From positions 1 to 64,000 of the forward strand of contig NZ_JBBPCC010000003.1 of NCBI RefSeq assembly GCF_038070315.1: a stretch of 64,000 nt of DNA, given 5' to 3'. Source of the DNA: Paenibacillus_G filicis (GTDB taxonomy: Bacteria; Bacillota; Bacilli; Paenibacillales; NBRC-103111). A program made the translations under genes and the position numbers. Each line of letters starts with the position of its first letter. The stretch's first letter is position 1. Under the pieces are notes generated by a model that searched no databases, was not told the DNA's origin, and saw nothing but the letters and a program-made list of their open reading frames with translations. This document shows, one piece after another, positions 1 through 8,600 of the stretch.

Positions 1-2430
1 CCCCCAGCCAGCTTCGCTCCGGTTACACTCTGGTCCGCCACCTGTTCTGTATGCACAGAGCCTGCCGATAGATGCTCCGTTCTTACAGCCCCCCCAACCA
101 GCTTTGCACCATTGACGCTCTGATCAGCCAACTGTTCCGTATTCACAGAGCCTGCCGACAGATGCTCTGTGTTTACTACCCCCTCAGCCAGCTTCGCACC
201 TGTGACGCTATAGTCAGCCAACTGTTCCGTACGCACAGATCCTGCGGCTAAATGCCTCGTGCTTACGGCTCCCTCGGCCAGCTTTTCACGGGTAACAGTC
301 TGGTCGGCCAACTGTTCCGTATGCACGGAACCTGCCGCTAGATGCCCCGTGCTTACCGCTCCCTGGACCAGTTTCTTACCCGTTACGCTCTGGTCCGCCA
401 AATTCTTCTCTTGCACCAAGCCTGCCGACAGATGCTCTGTATTTACGGCTCCATCGGCGAGCTTCGCACCGGTTATGCTCTGATCGGCTAACTGTTCCGT
501 CTGCACAGAACCTGCCAACAGATGTCGCGTGCTTATCGCTCCGTTAGCCAGCTTTGTACCTATCACACTTAGGTCAGCCAACTGATCGGAGTGCACGGAG
601 CCTGTAGATAGATGTCCCGCGTTTACCGTTCCAATGGCCAGCTTCGCACCTGTGACGCTTCTGTCGGCCAACTGCTCCGTCTGCACGGAGCCATCGGATA
701 GATGTTCCGTGCTTACGGCGGCACCAGCTAGTTTGGCACCCGTTACGCTTTGGTCCGCCAATTGCTCTTCCTGTACCGAGCCTGCCGCCAGCTTCTCGGT
801 GCTCACCGTTCCGTCCGCCAGCTTGATACCCGTCACGCTATGGTCAGCCAACTGCCACGTCTGCACCGAATTCGCTGCCAGATGCTGAGTATTGATGGCT
901 CCATTGGTCAAATGAACCGAGGTGACGGACTCCTCAGCCAGTTTATCCGCTGAGACCGACCCGCTCTCCAGCTTGTCGCGAGTCACCGCGCCTGTAGCCA
1001 GCTGCTGAGTCTTGATTGAAGCCGTCCCCATGTGCGCATGTTGAATCGTTCCAGGGGCCAGATGCTCGGCCAGTACTGCTCCCTTGCCTAACTTATCCGC
1101 CGTCACGCTACCTTGAGCCAGCTTGGCAGTCGTGACAGCCAAGTTCGTCAGCTTATCGGTGGACACCGATTCACTGGATATCTTGGACGTCGTCACGCTA
1201 TGGTTGGCCAGATGCGACGTCAGCACGGCTGCCTCATGCACATGCTGGGACTGGACGGACCCGGAGGCCAGCTTCTCGGCCGTCACGGCGCGTTCGGCCA
1301 GCTTCTCGGCCGTCACCGCCTTCTCCAGGAGATGATCCGGGCCAACAGCCTTAGCTGCCAGATGTGCGCCAAGGATGCTCCGGTCGGTGATATGATCGGC
1401 GGTGATCGCCCCTCGAGATATATGCTCAGCCAGGATGGCGTGCTTGGTAAGCTTCTTGGGTGTGACGGCCTGATCAGCCAGCTTCTCCGTCGTAACCGAC
1501 TGCTCGGCGATCTGCGGCGTCTGTACACTGGCTGCGGCCAGCTTATCTCCGGTCACAGAGCGGGATGCCAAGTGGCGTGCTTCCACAGCACCAGCGGACA
1601 GATGCCTCGCATCAATGGCAGATTCCTGTACATGGGCCGCCTGTACAGCGCCGTGAGCCAGCTTGGCGGCAGTTACCGCACCATCCTTCAAATGCACAGG
1701 CAGCACGGCCTGCTCGGTCAGATGCGTAGAGTCGATCTGCTTGGGAGTCAGGTGCGTACTGCGGATAAGTCCGCTGGACAAGTGCTCCGTGATGATCGCT
1801 CCCGGCTTAATCCGCTCCGATGAGACGCTCCAGGCAGCCAGTTTATCTTCGGTGACCGAGCCGTCTTCTAACTTGGAGGCTCCCACGGAGCCGTCGGCCA
1901 GCTTGGAGGCGGTGACCGAGTAATCGCGCAGCTTCTCCGTCGTGACAGACAACTCAGCCAGCTTAGAAGTGTTGACCGCCCCGTTGGCCAGACTTGACGT
2001 CTGGATAGCTCCGCTTTTAATTTTATCCGTCGTAATCGACTGGCTCTGCAGCAACTCGCCGGTAATGGCCTCTTCGGCCAGATGTTTGGTATGAATGGAA
2101 TGTTCGGCAATTTTCATGGCATCTATCGTTTTGTCCGCCAGCTTCTCCGAAGTGATGCTGCCGTCCTGCAATTTATCCACGGAAATGGAAAGCGGTTGGA
2201 TTTTTTCCGTTGTGACTGCTCCGTTGGCCAAATGCTCGGACGTCACAGCCCGCTGCGCAAGCTTTTGGCCGGTGACGCTTTGCGCAGCCAGCTTGCTGGC
2301 ATCGACCGCGTAGTCTGCTAGATTATCGCGTTGTATGGTACCACGCCGTATACGGGTTCCGTCGACCGCATAACGGGCGATTTTTTCATGGGTTACGGCC
2401 TCATCCGCCAGATCATCCGTGTACACGACC
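1..2430 (-). repeat. Tandem coding repeats: 30-nt unit, 90-nt super-unit
   Basis: The motif CAGCTT (or close variants) recurs about every 30 bases through the region. From 1 to about 900 an exact 90-base period is visible: related cagctt-type blocks start near 9, 99, 189, 279, 369, 459, 549, 639, 729 and 819. Beyond 900 the period remains 30 bases but units are more diverged. This suggests recent amplification of the 90-base unit towards the C-terminus and older decay near the N-terminus. The repeats are coding, in frame and without spacers, so they are not CRISPR. Confidence 0.9.
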
Positions 2431-2675
2431 GCCCCGCTGCTCCTTCTCGGCTCGGCCTGTGATTCCTGATATCCGTACTGTACAGCCTTCTCCTCTTTCA
2501 CGTGCTCCAACACAGGCATGCCGCTTATGCTGGCTTCTTCCTGCGTGGGGTAGCGGCTTGCACCCGCGTCGTTAGCCTCCTCCAGCCAACTAAGCTCGTT
2601 GACCATGGAACGAATCCGCTTCGGCTGAAGCAATTTGGATTTTCCGGGTTCCCGGCGGCGGTTCTCCTTTTTCAT
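1..2675 (-). CDS. Giant decapeptide-repeat surface/spore-coat-like protein (C-terminus cut by window edge)
   Basis: The reading frame is open from an ATG at 2675 to the left edge, so at least 891 residues are present and the C-terminus is missing. The start has AGGAGG at 2683-2688, 7 nt upstream. Residues 1-80 are polar, non-repetitive and lack a signal peptide. The rest is about 80 copies of a 10-residue unit resembling G-[SA]-V-x-T-x-[KHQ]-L-A-[DEN]. In the last 900 bases these form a strict 30-residue super-repeat such as GSVQTEQLAD, QSVTGAKLAG, GAVSTEHLSA. Similar AVTxxKLAxG repeats occur in phage tail fibres and in large Paenibacillus repeat proteins; I recall a family annotated by a C-terminal 'WIAG-tail', which would lie outside this window. 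Without a signal peptide, and next to a glycosyltransferase, assembly on the spore surface is more likely than Sec export, but this is inference. The gene probably continues well beyond the edge. Confidence 0.85.
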   Translation of the reverse strand, partial: MKKENRRREPGKSKLLQPKRIRSMVNELSWLEEANDAGASRYPTQEEASISGMPVLEHVKEEKAVQYGYQESQAEPRRSSGAVVYTDDLADEAVTHEKIARYAVDGTRIRRGTIQRDNLADYAVDASKLAAQSVTGQKLAQRAVTSEHLANGAVTTEKIQPLSISVDKLQDGSITSEKLADKTIDAMKIAEHSIHTKHLAEEAITGELLQSQSITTDKIKSGAIQTSSLANGAVNTSKLAELSVTTEKLRDYSVTASKLADGSVGASKLEDGSVTEDKLAAWSVSSERIKPGAIITEHLSSGLIRSTHLTPKQIDSTHLTEQAVLPVHLKDGAVTAAKLAHGAVQAAHVQESAIDARHLSAGAVEARHLASRSVTGDKLAAASVQTPQIAEQSVTTEKLADQAVTPKKLTKHAILAEHISRGAITADHITDRSILGAHLAAKAVGPDHLLEKAVTAEKLAERAVTAEKLASGSVQSQHVHEAAVLTSHLANHSVTTSKISSESVSTDKLTNLAVTTAKLAQGSVTADKLGKGAVLAEHLAPGTIQHAHMGTASIKTQQLATGAVTRDKLESGSVSADKLAEESVTSVHLTNGAINTQHLAANSVQTWQLADHSVTGIKLADGTVSTEKLAAGSVQEEQLADQSVTGAKLAGAAVSTEHLSDGSVQTEQLADRSVTGAKLAIGTVNAGHLSTGSVHSDQLADLSVIGTKLANGAISTRHLLAGSVQTEQLADQSITGAKLADGAVNTEHLSAGLVQEKNLADQSVTGKKLVQGAVSTGHLAAGSVHTEQLADQTVTREKLAEGAVSTRHLAAGSVRTEQLADYSVTGAKLAEGVVNTEHLSAGSVNTEQLADQSVNGAKLVGGAVRTEHLSAGSVHTEQVADQSVTGAKLAG

Positions 2676-2716
2676 CGGTGTTCCTCCTAATTTAACAATT
2701 CGCATCCAATCATTGG

Positions 2717-2726
2717 TAACATATGC
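2717..2726 (-). promoter_or_regulatory. Possible sporulation (sigma-E/K type) -10 element
   Basis: On the minus strand, 42 bases upstream of the repeat-protein start, the sequence reads GCATATGTTA, which fits the mother-cell sigma factor -10 pattern CATAnnnTA. The -35 region is not convincing: no clear ACA or ATA is seen at the usual spacing. A weak call, offered because mother-cell expression would fit a coat protein. Confidence 0.25.
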
Positions 2727-2811
2727 ATTCACCCATTTCATGGATAGCTGTCCCGTAAAATTAGGCGGTTCTCCCAAGCCCGTTTTTTCAGCCTGCCGGT
2801 TCAGAAACGGC

Positions 2812-3972
2812 TTAGAGACGCTCGCTGCGGAGAAGCTCCAGCCAGCGCCGGGCTGTACACTCCCAGGTGAAGCACTCCCTTATCCGCTGAGTGCCGCTCT
2901 CGCCGAACGCTCGCGCCCGCTCATGATCCAGCAGAAGTACAGAGATACGGTCAGCCAGTTCACGCACGGTGTCAGCAGGATCGACAGTGAAGCCAGTAAT
3001 GCCCTCCAGCACGATTTCCGGCATCCCACCGGATCTGGTCGCCACTACAGGAACACCCGCCGACATCGCCTCGACGTTGACCAGTCCAAACGCTTCATGC
3101 CTTGCCGACGGCACAGCCAGCACATCGCCCAGACGGAACCATTCGTCAACCTCCTGATGAGACACATACGGTATGAACCGGACATTCGAGCGAAAGCCCT
3201 TGGCCATGGTACGCAAGCGCCTCATGTAAGGCGTGACGCGCCTAGATCCGTAGAAGGCGCTGCCGACTACCAGGAGCGTTGCATCGGGAACCCTGGCGAT
3301 GATTTCCGGCATAGCTGCAAGCAGGTGATGCACACCCTTAATCGGAATCAGCCGACCCACATACAAAATGATCTTACGTCCCTCCAGCCCTTGCTTGGAC
3401 AGAAATGCCTGACGCTGGGCGGCTCCCTCCGGTGTCCACCGGGAGACAAACCGTACCGGATCGACCCCCAGATGGTTGACCGCAATCTTGCCCTCCGCGC
3501 GCGGCGCCCTGCGGATCAGCTCCTCACGCAGATAGTGGCTATTCACGATGATCCGGTCCGCTGCAGCCAGACAGCGCCTCAATTCCTTCCTGCCCATATG
3601 AGGCCTCGAGATGAATGTGATGGAATGCAGAGACAGCCAGATGCGAGCCCGGGGATGCTTTCGCTTCAGTACCCGGACGAACCTGGGCCGGTTCTCCACC
3701 TGAATGACCTGTGGAGACAGCTTGCCCAACTGCCTGCTGATCGAGCGGATATAGGCCCGAGGCGACGGGGCCGGAACCCGTATATACTCGACGCCTCCCC
3801 TTCTCTCCTGGGGTGGCTGTCTGATGCCACGGCGACCGAGCACAGCCACTGCAACCCGTCCGTGCAGGCGGCGTGCCACCTCCTCGGCGACGATTTCTAC
3901 CGAGCTGCTTTTGCCTGAAGGAACGGGAAATGAACCCGGCGTGATCACGGCGGCGTCCAGTCGGCGCTTCAT
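2812..3972 (-). CDS. Glycosyltransferase family 4 (CotSA-like)
   Basis: A 386-residue GT-B fold glycosyltransferase. The N-terminal half has the GT4-like opening and a nucleotide-fold region. The C-terminal half has ILYVGRLIPIKGVHHLL and the donor-binding E-x7-E motif inside HEAFGLVNVEAMSAG, followed by GVPVVATRSGGMPEIV. These motifs are typical of GT4 enzymes that use nucleotide sugars, and the length is normal. The start is ATG 3972 with GAGGGG just upstream. It is transcribed in the same direction as, and 136 bases before, the repeat protein, so it may glycosylate that Thr/Ser-rich protein. CotSA of Bacillus spore coats is the nearest functional analogue I can name. Donor and acceptor sugars cannot be read from the sequence. 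Confidence 0.85.
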   Translation of the reverse strand: MKRRLDAAVITPGSFPVPSGKSSSVEIVAEEVARRLHGRVAVAVLGRRGIRQPPQERRGGVEYIRVPAPSPRAYIRSISRQLGKLSPQVIQVENRPRFVRVLKRKHPRARIWLSLHSITFISRPHMGRKELRRCLAAADRIIVNSHYLREELIRRAPRAEGKIAVNHLGVDPVRFVSRWTPEGAAQRQAFLSKQGLEGRKIILYVGRLIPIKGVHHLLAAMPEIIARVPDATLLVVGSAFYGSRRVTPYMRRLRTMAKGFRSNVRFIPYVSHQEVDEWFRLGDVLAVPSARHEAFGLVNVEAMSAGVPVVATRSGGMPEIVLEGITGFTVDPADTVRELADRISVLLLDHERARAFGESGTQRIRECFTWECTARRWLELLRSERL

Positions 3973-4209
3973 GAGGCTCCCCTCCTCTTGGTTGGCTTAC
4001 TGCCAGTGTATTCAGCGGGAAGCTGACGCGGATGGGCCTTTGCTCTCCATCACAGAACCAAACGCCGGCCAGGTTTGTAATCCAGGCTGGTAATCCGCAT
4101 AATAAAGATACACAGGTGATTGGCGGTTCCAGGTGGACGAAGCTGTGAGTTTGCGGCTCGTCACTGGTTGCCTGTGAATACAAATATAATCAGGGCAGGT
4201 GATCTGCGC

Positions 4210-5442
4210 TTGAATCCATCCATGTTAACTGCAATCGAACGTTACGCCGAATTGGCCGTAAGTGTAGGGATTAATGTCCAGCCCGGGCAGACGCTGGTTA
4301 TTCAGGCTTCGATCTATAACGCTGATTTCGTGAGGCTGATCGCCAGGAAAGCCTATGAAGCAGGCGCCAAGAACGTTCATGTCGAGTGGGATGACGATGA
4401 GCTGAAGCGAATGAAATATAAGATGGCACCCGACGAAGCCTTCGATGAATTCCCGGCCTGGAAGGCTCAAGGTTATACCGACATGGCCAGCAATGACGCT
4501 GCCTTCCTAACCGTCTATTCGCCGGCTCCCGATCTGCTGCAGGGTGTGAAGCCCGAACGGCTGGCTGCAGCCAGCAAGGCATACGGCACAGCCATGCGTC
4601 CCTATCGGGCGATGATGCAAGCCGGCCAGATCAGTTGGGCTATCGTATCGGCTCCTTCCCCGGCATGGGCCCGCAAGGTGTTCCCCGATGCCGAGGGAGA
4701 GGAAGCCGAACGGCTGCTATGGGACCATCTGCTGCAGGCAGCCAGGGCGTATGAGGCAGATCCGCTGGAAGCGTGGCGTCTGCATCTGGGAAGGCTGCGC
4801 AGCCATGTCGAGCGGATGAACGGCAAGCGGTATACCCGGCTTATTTACCGTTCTCCCGGTACGGAGCTAACGGTCGATCTCCCTGCCGATCATCAGTGGG
4901 TCGCCGGGGGCGTCCATAATGCCAAGGGAACCTTCTTCGTGCCAAACATCCCCACGGAGGAACTGTTCACCCTGCCGCATCGTGACAGTGCGAACGGCAC
5001 GGTGTCCAGCACGAAGCCGCTCAACTGGAACGGCCAGGTGATCGACAAATTCACGCTTACGTTCAAGGACGGTGTGGTTACGTCATGCACCGCGGAGACC
5101 GGACTGGAGGCGCTGCAGAGGCTGATTGCCACCGACGCGGGAGCTGCCAGACTCGGGGAAGTCGCGCTCGTGCCGCAGGATTCGCCAATCGCCAATATGA
5201 ACGTGCTGTTCTACAATACCGGACTGGATGAGAATGCATCCTGCCATCTCGCCCTGGGCAATGCGTACCCGCTGTGCATCGAGGGCGGATCGTCCATGAG
5301 CCGGGAAGAGCTGGATGCCCGAGGTGCGAACTCCAGCGTCGCCCACGTCGACTTCATGATCGGGACCGACCAGCTCGATATCGACGGCGTGCTGCCCGAT
5401 GGCAGCGTGGAGCCTATATTTCGCCAGGGCAATTGGGCCTAG
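4210..5442 (+). CDS. Aminopeptidase, M29 family (AmpS/PepS type)
   Basis: A 410-residue metalloaminopeptidase of the thermophilic M29 family, which removes N-terminal residues from peptides in the cytoplasm using a two-metal site. Typical M29 features are visible: the N-terminal block ERYAELAVSVGINVQPGQ, a central glutamate-rich region, and near the C-terminus a His followed by Tyr seven residues later (CHLALGNAYPL) and then HVDFMIG, which match the metal and catalytic residues of aminopeptidase T. I chose a TTG start at 4210 because AGGTGAT lies 6 nt upstream and the resulting N-terminus, MNPSMLTAIERYAELAV, matches the family; the frame is open further upstream but that part resembles nothing. 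The gene is monocistronic and ends at a strong bidirectional hairpin. Confidence 0.88.
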   Translation: MNPSMLTAIERYAELAVSVGINVQPGQTLVIQASIYNADFVRLIARKAYEAGAKNVHVEWDDDELKRMKYKMAPDEAFDEFPAWKAQGYTDMASNDAAFLTVYSPAPDLLQGVKPERLAAASKAYGTAMRPYRAMMQAGQISWAIVSAPSPAWARKVFPDAEGEEAERLLWDHLLQAARAYEADPLEAWRLHLGRLRSHVERMNGKRYTRLIYRSPGTELTVDLPADHQWVAGGVHNAKGTFFVPNIPTEELFTLPHRDSANGTVSSTKPLNWNGQVIDKFTLTFKDGVVTSCTAETGLEALQRLIATDAGAARLGEVALVPQDSPIANMNVLFYNTGLDENASCHLALGNAYPLCIEGGSSMSREELDARGANSSVAHVDFMIGTDQLDIDGVLPDGSVEPIFRQGNWA

Positions 5443-5587
5443 ATCGGGCTTGGAACAAGTTCCGGCCATGCTCGGCAACAGCACCCTGTACGAGGAAGCA
5501 TAAGCGAGCATCCATAGCAACTCTTCCACGGTCCTAAGTGAGCGGAATCGTTTAACAGTTGACACAAGCCTTCCAGGCAGCAAAGCA

Positions 5588-5635
5588 AAAAAGAGGTTAA
5601 TTTGGGACGGTTGCATCCCGAGTTAACCTCTTTTT
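5588..5635. terminator. Bidirectional intrinsic terminator
   Basis: The arms AAAAAGAGGTTAA (5588-5600) and TTAACCTCTTTTT (5623-5635) pair perfectly, with a GGGA/TCCC inner pairing. A/T runs on both sides let it serve the aminopeptidase gene (plus strand) and the SLH protein gene (minus strand), which converge here. Confidence 0.85.
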
Positions 5636-5653
5636 CCTTAACTGCGAAACATC

Positions 5654-8600
5654 CTAATTGATAAATCCGGCCTTCTGCAGCAGCCGCCGCAGTACAACCG
5701 TACCTTCCGCACGGGTAACGGTACCTGCTGGGACAAATGCTCCCTCTTCCCGTCCCTGCAGCAGTCCGGCCCCCACCGCTTGAGCCGCTGCTTCGCGAGC
5801 CCAGTCGGACACGCTGTCGCTGTCTGCAAAGCCAGCCAAAACTGCGGAGGACGAAGGCTCAGTCGTCCAGGCTCCCGTCCACTTCAGAGCGCGCATCGCC
5901 AGCACGCTCAACTGCTCGCGGGTGATCGCGTCATCCGGACGAAACTCGCCGTCTCGGAAGCCATCCACAAGTCCCGCCTGTACGGCAGCCCCGACGGCAG
6001 TCGCGTACCACGCATCGGTAGGGATGTCGCTAAACTCCGCAGCCGCTGTCTCCAGCCCGAGAGCCCGAGTAAGCAGAGCAACGAACTCGGCACGGGTCAA
6101 TGTCCCTTCTGGCGAAAAGGAGTCTTCGGAGATCCCTTCTACAATCCCCTTCGACGCCAGTGTCTCGACTTCTTGCCTGGACCAGTGGTCGGCTAAGTCC
6201 GCGAACCGGACATCGGAGACAACAGCGGCATACGTGCCGCTGCTTCGATCCAGGATGACCGCTTTCCAGCTCTCTCCTCGGGCTTCGCTTTCAAAACGGC
6301 CCGGTACAAAGAGGAGACGGCCTGTTTCCGTATCCGCCTTGACGACGGCGGATGGGACGGGATCGCTCACTTGCCCGGGGACCTTGAGCACCCGCTTCGT
6401 GTAACTGCCCAGCTTGGGCAGCGTTTGCGACTTTTCTCCCGATTTCACTTCGATCCGAAATGAAACCGGAGTGTCCAGCAGCTTCATACCTTGGCGGACA
6501 GCCTGAGCGTTCAGCTCTGCCGCCTGTGCCGCTGAGGCCTGCTCGATGCGCAGCACCAGCTCAAAGTCATCCTGCTGGGGCAGCTTTCCCTGGAGCAAGC
6601 CGAGAGGCAGCTCGTAGGCTCCCAGATGGGATTCAACATACAGCAAGGTGCTTGGAGCGGCTCCTGCTACCTGGCGGATGATTGATCCCGGCCAGACGAC
6701 GGCAGCAGACGATTCGCTGCCCGGTACTTCATAGCGCAGCTCTTGTCGGGACTGCCCGGCCAAGGCGGCAAATTCCTTCTTCAGCGCATCGGCACGAACG
6801 GTAACCACGGTCGTGCTGCGTCCGTCCGCTCCGGTCTGCTGCGAGACTGCGCTGCGCTCCAGGGAGGCTGAGGCTGTTGGACCGGGGTTGCCCGAACCGC
6901 TGCCGGAATCAGAGCCGGACCCGGAATCTCCATCCGTGCCAGAGCCTGAATCCGATACAAAGACCCGAACCTCCGCTGAGGCGCGATGTCCCTCATAGAC
7001 CGCCCGGATCACGCTGGTTCCTTCCTTGAGCGCGGTCAGCTTCCCTGTCCGATCGACCTGGACCACAGCCGGCTCTGAAGAGATATAACCGGCAAGACCG
7101 GTCACATCCAGAACTGAACCCGCATATTCAGCCTTGGCGGACAGCTGACCCTGTGCTCCCTTGCGCAGGTCGATACGGCCGGGTACGAGCTGCAACGACT
7201 TGATGGCTTGGTCATCGCGAAGGACCGTAACCGTCTTCTCATTCGTCTTGAAGCCGTCTACCTTCACGACAACAGTTACCGCATTCAGACCCGGCTGCAG
7301 AGACAGATTCGCCTGAAAGCTGCCGTCCTGCCCTATGGGGGTGGCTGTGCCATTCACGGTGACCTCTGCCGTACCTGGACCGAGCACCTTCACGCTGCCG
7401 TCCAAGATCAGGTGCTCCGCTCCCGTTCGCAGCTGCTCGAAGGGCAGGAACCCGCTGAGCGCCGCAGCCCGGACCTGATCCCCGACCTGGTAGGCGTTTG
7501 CTACCCCTTGACGCTTAGTACGAGTACCCGAAGGGTCCATCGCGGATACGACAAAGCCTCCCTGAGGGATGACGCTGTTCGTTTCCTCGGGTTGCCCCCA
7601 GCTCCAGTTGATCGCCTGAGCCCGGTTGGCGACACGGGTCACACGGCCCGTGCTGTCCACGACAGCTTCGACACCGAACCTGCTATTGCCGGTCGAATAA
7701 CCGAACTCCTCAGTCAGTACGCCGATGTTCCCTTCGATAATGCTGGCATTGTAATAGCTGCCCTCCAGGAAAGAGTCCGGCTGCCCCGGCAAGGAGATGC
7801 CGAGCTGGTAATCCTTCACATACGCCTGATCCTTCAGTGCCGCTCCAGCCACGGGCCAGTTGACCTGGGAAGCATCGAATAGCATCAGCCCATTGGTATG
7901 GGCAAGTCCGGCCTGGAATACCTCCCGCTGAAGTGCGGGCTCCTGCACATTCGTCATCGCGATGCCCGCGTACAAGGGCACCTCGCCATGTGTCACGATA
8001 TTCCCCAGCGTCATGTAATGCTGAATCTCAGGCGCCGTCTTCTGGTAAGCACCGATCATGATGAAGTCCAGATTATTGACATACCCGCTCTCGTAATAAC
8101 CGGCGGTGTACATGGCCGAGTCCTTCCAATTCAAGTGCTCGTCATACCGGAAATTCGGGCTGCCCCAGTGAACACCGTTTAAGTAATACGTTTCAAACCA
8201 CGAGCCGACATAAGCGGATACTTCCACCTTCTTGCCCTTCTGCGCCGTATACCGGTCCGCCAGCTCCCTCACCTCGGAGGTGAAGCCCTTGATCGTCTTC
8301 GACCGGAATTCCCACCAGTCGTTAATCAGCGGGCCATCGACTCTAACATTGTTCACATAACGGAAGACATCCGCCGGCCAGTTCACCAGCTGCTTGCCGC
8401 GTGTCCCGAGGAAGGCTTCGAATTTCGCTTTCGTCAGATCGCTGAAATCCGCCGTCTCATTGTCATAGCGTGCCCGGTCCAGTACGACCCCGTCCACGTC
8501 ATAATGCTGGAGTACTTCCTCGATCGTCTTCAGCTGAAAATCCCGTACCCCGTCATGGGACGGGTTAACGAAGGCCACAGCTCCCTGCTTGCCGGACTCG

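Noticed and set aside
1..2430. Regular short repeats resembling a CRISPR array
   Set aside because: There are no unique spacers, the period is in frame, and the region encodes one long open protein on the minus strand.
2635..3918. Long plus-strand open frame of 427 codons
   Set aside because: It lies antisense to the glycosyltransferase gene, has no recognisable domain or ribosome site, and its composition reflects GC-rich antisense bias.
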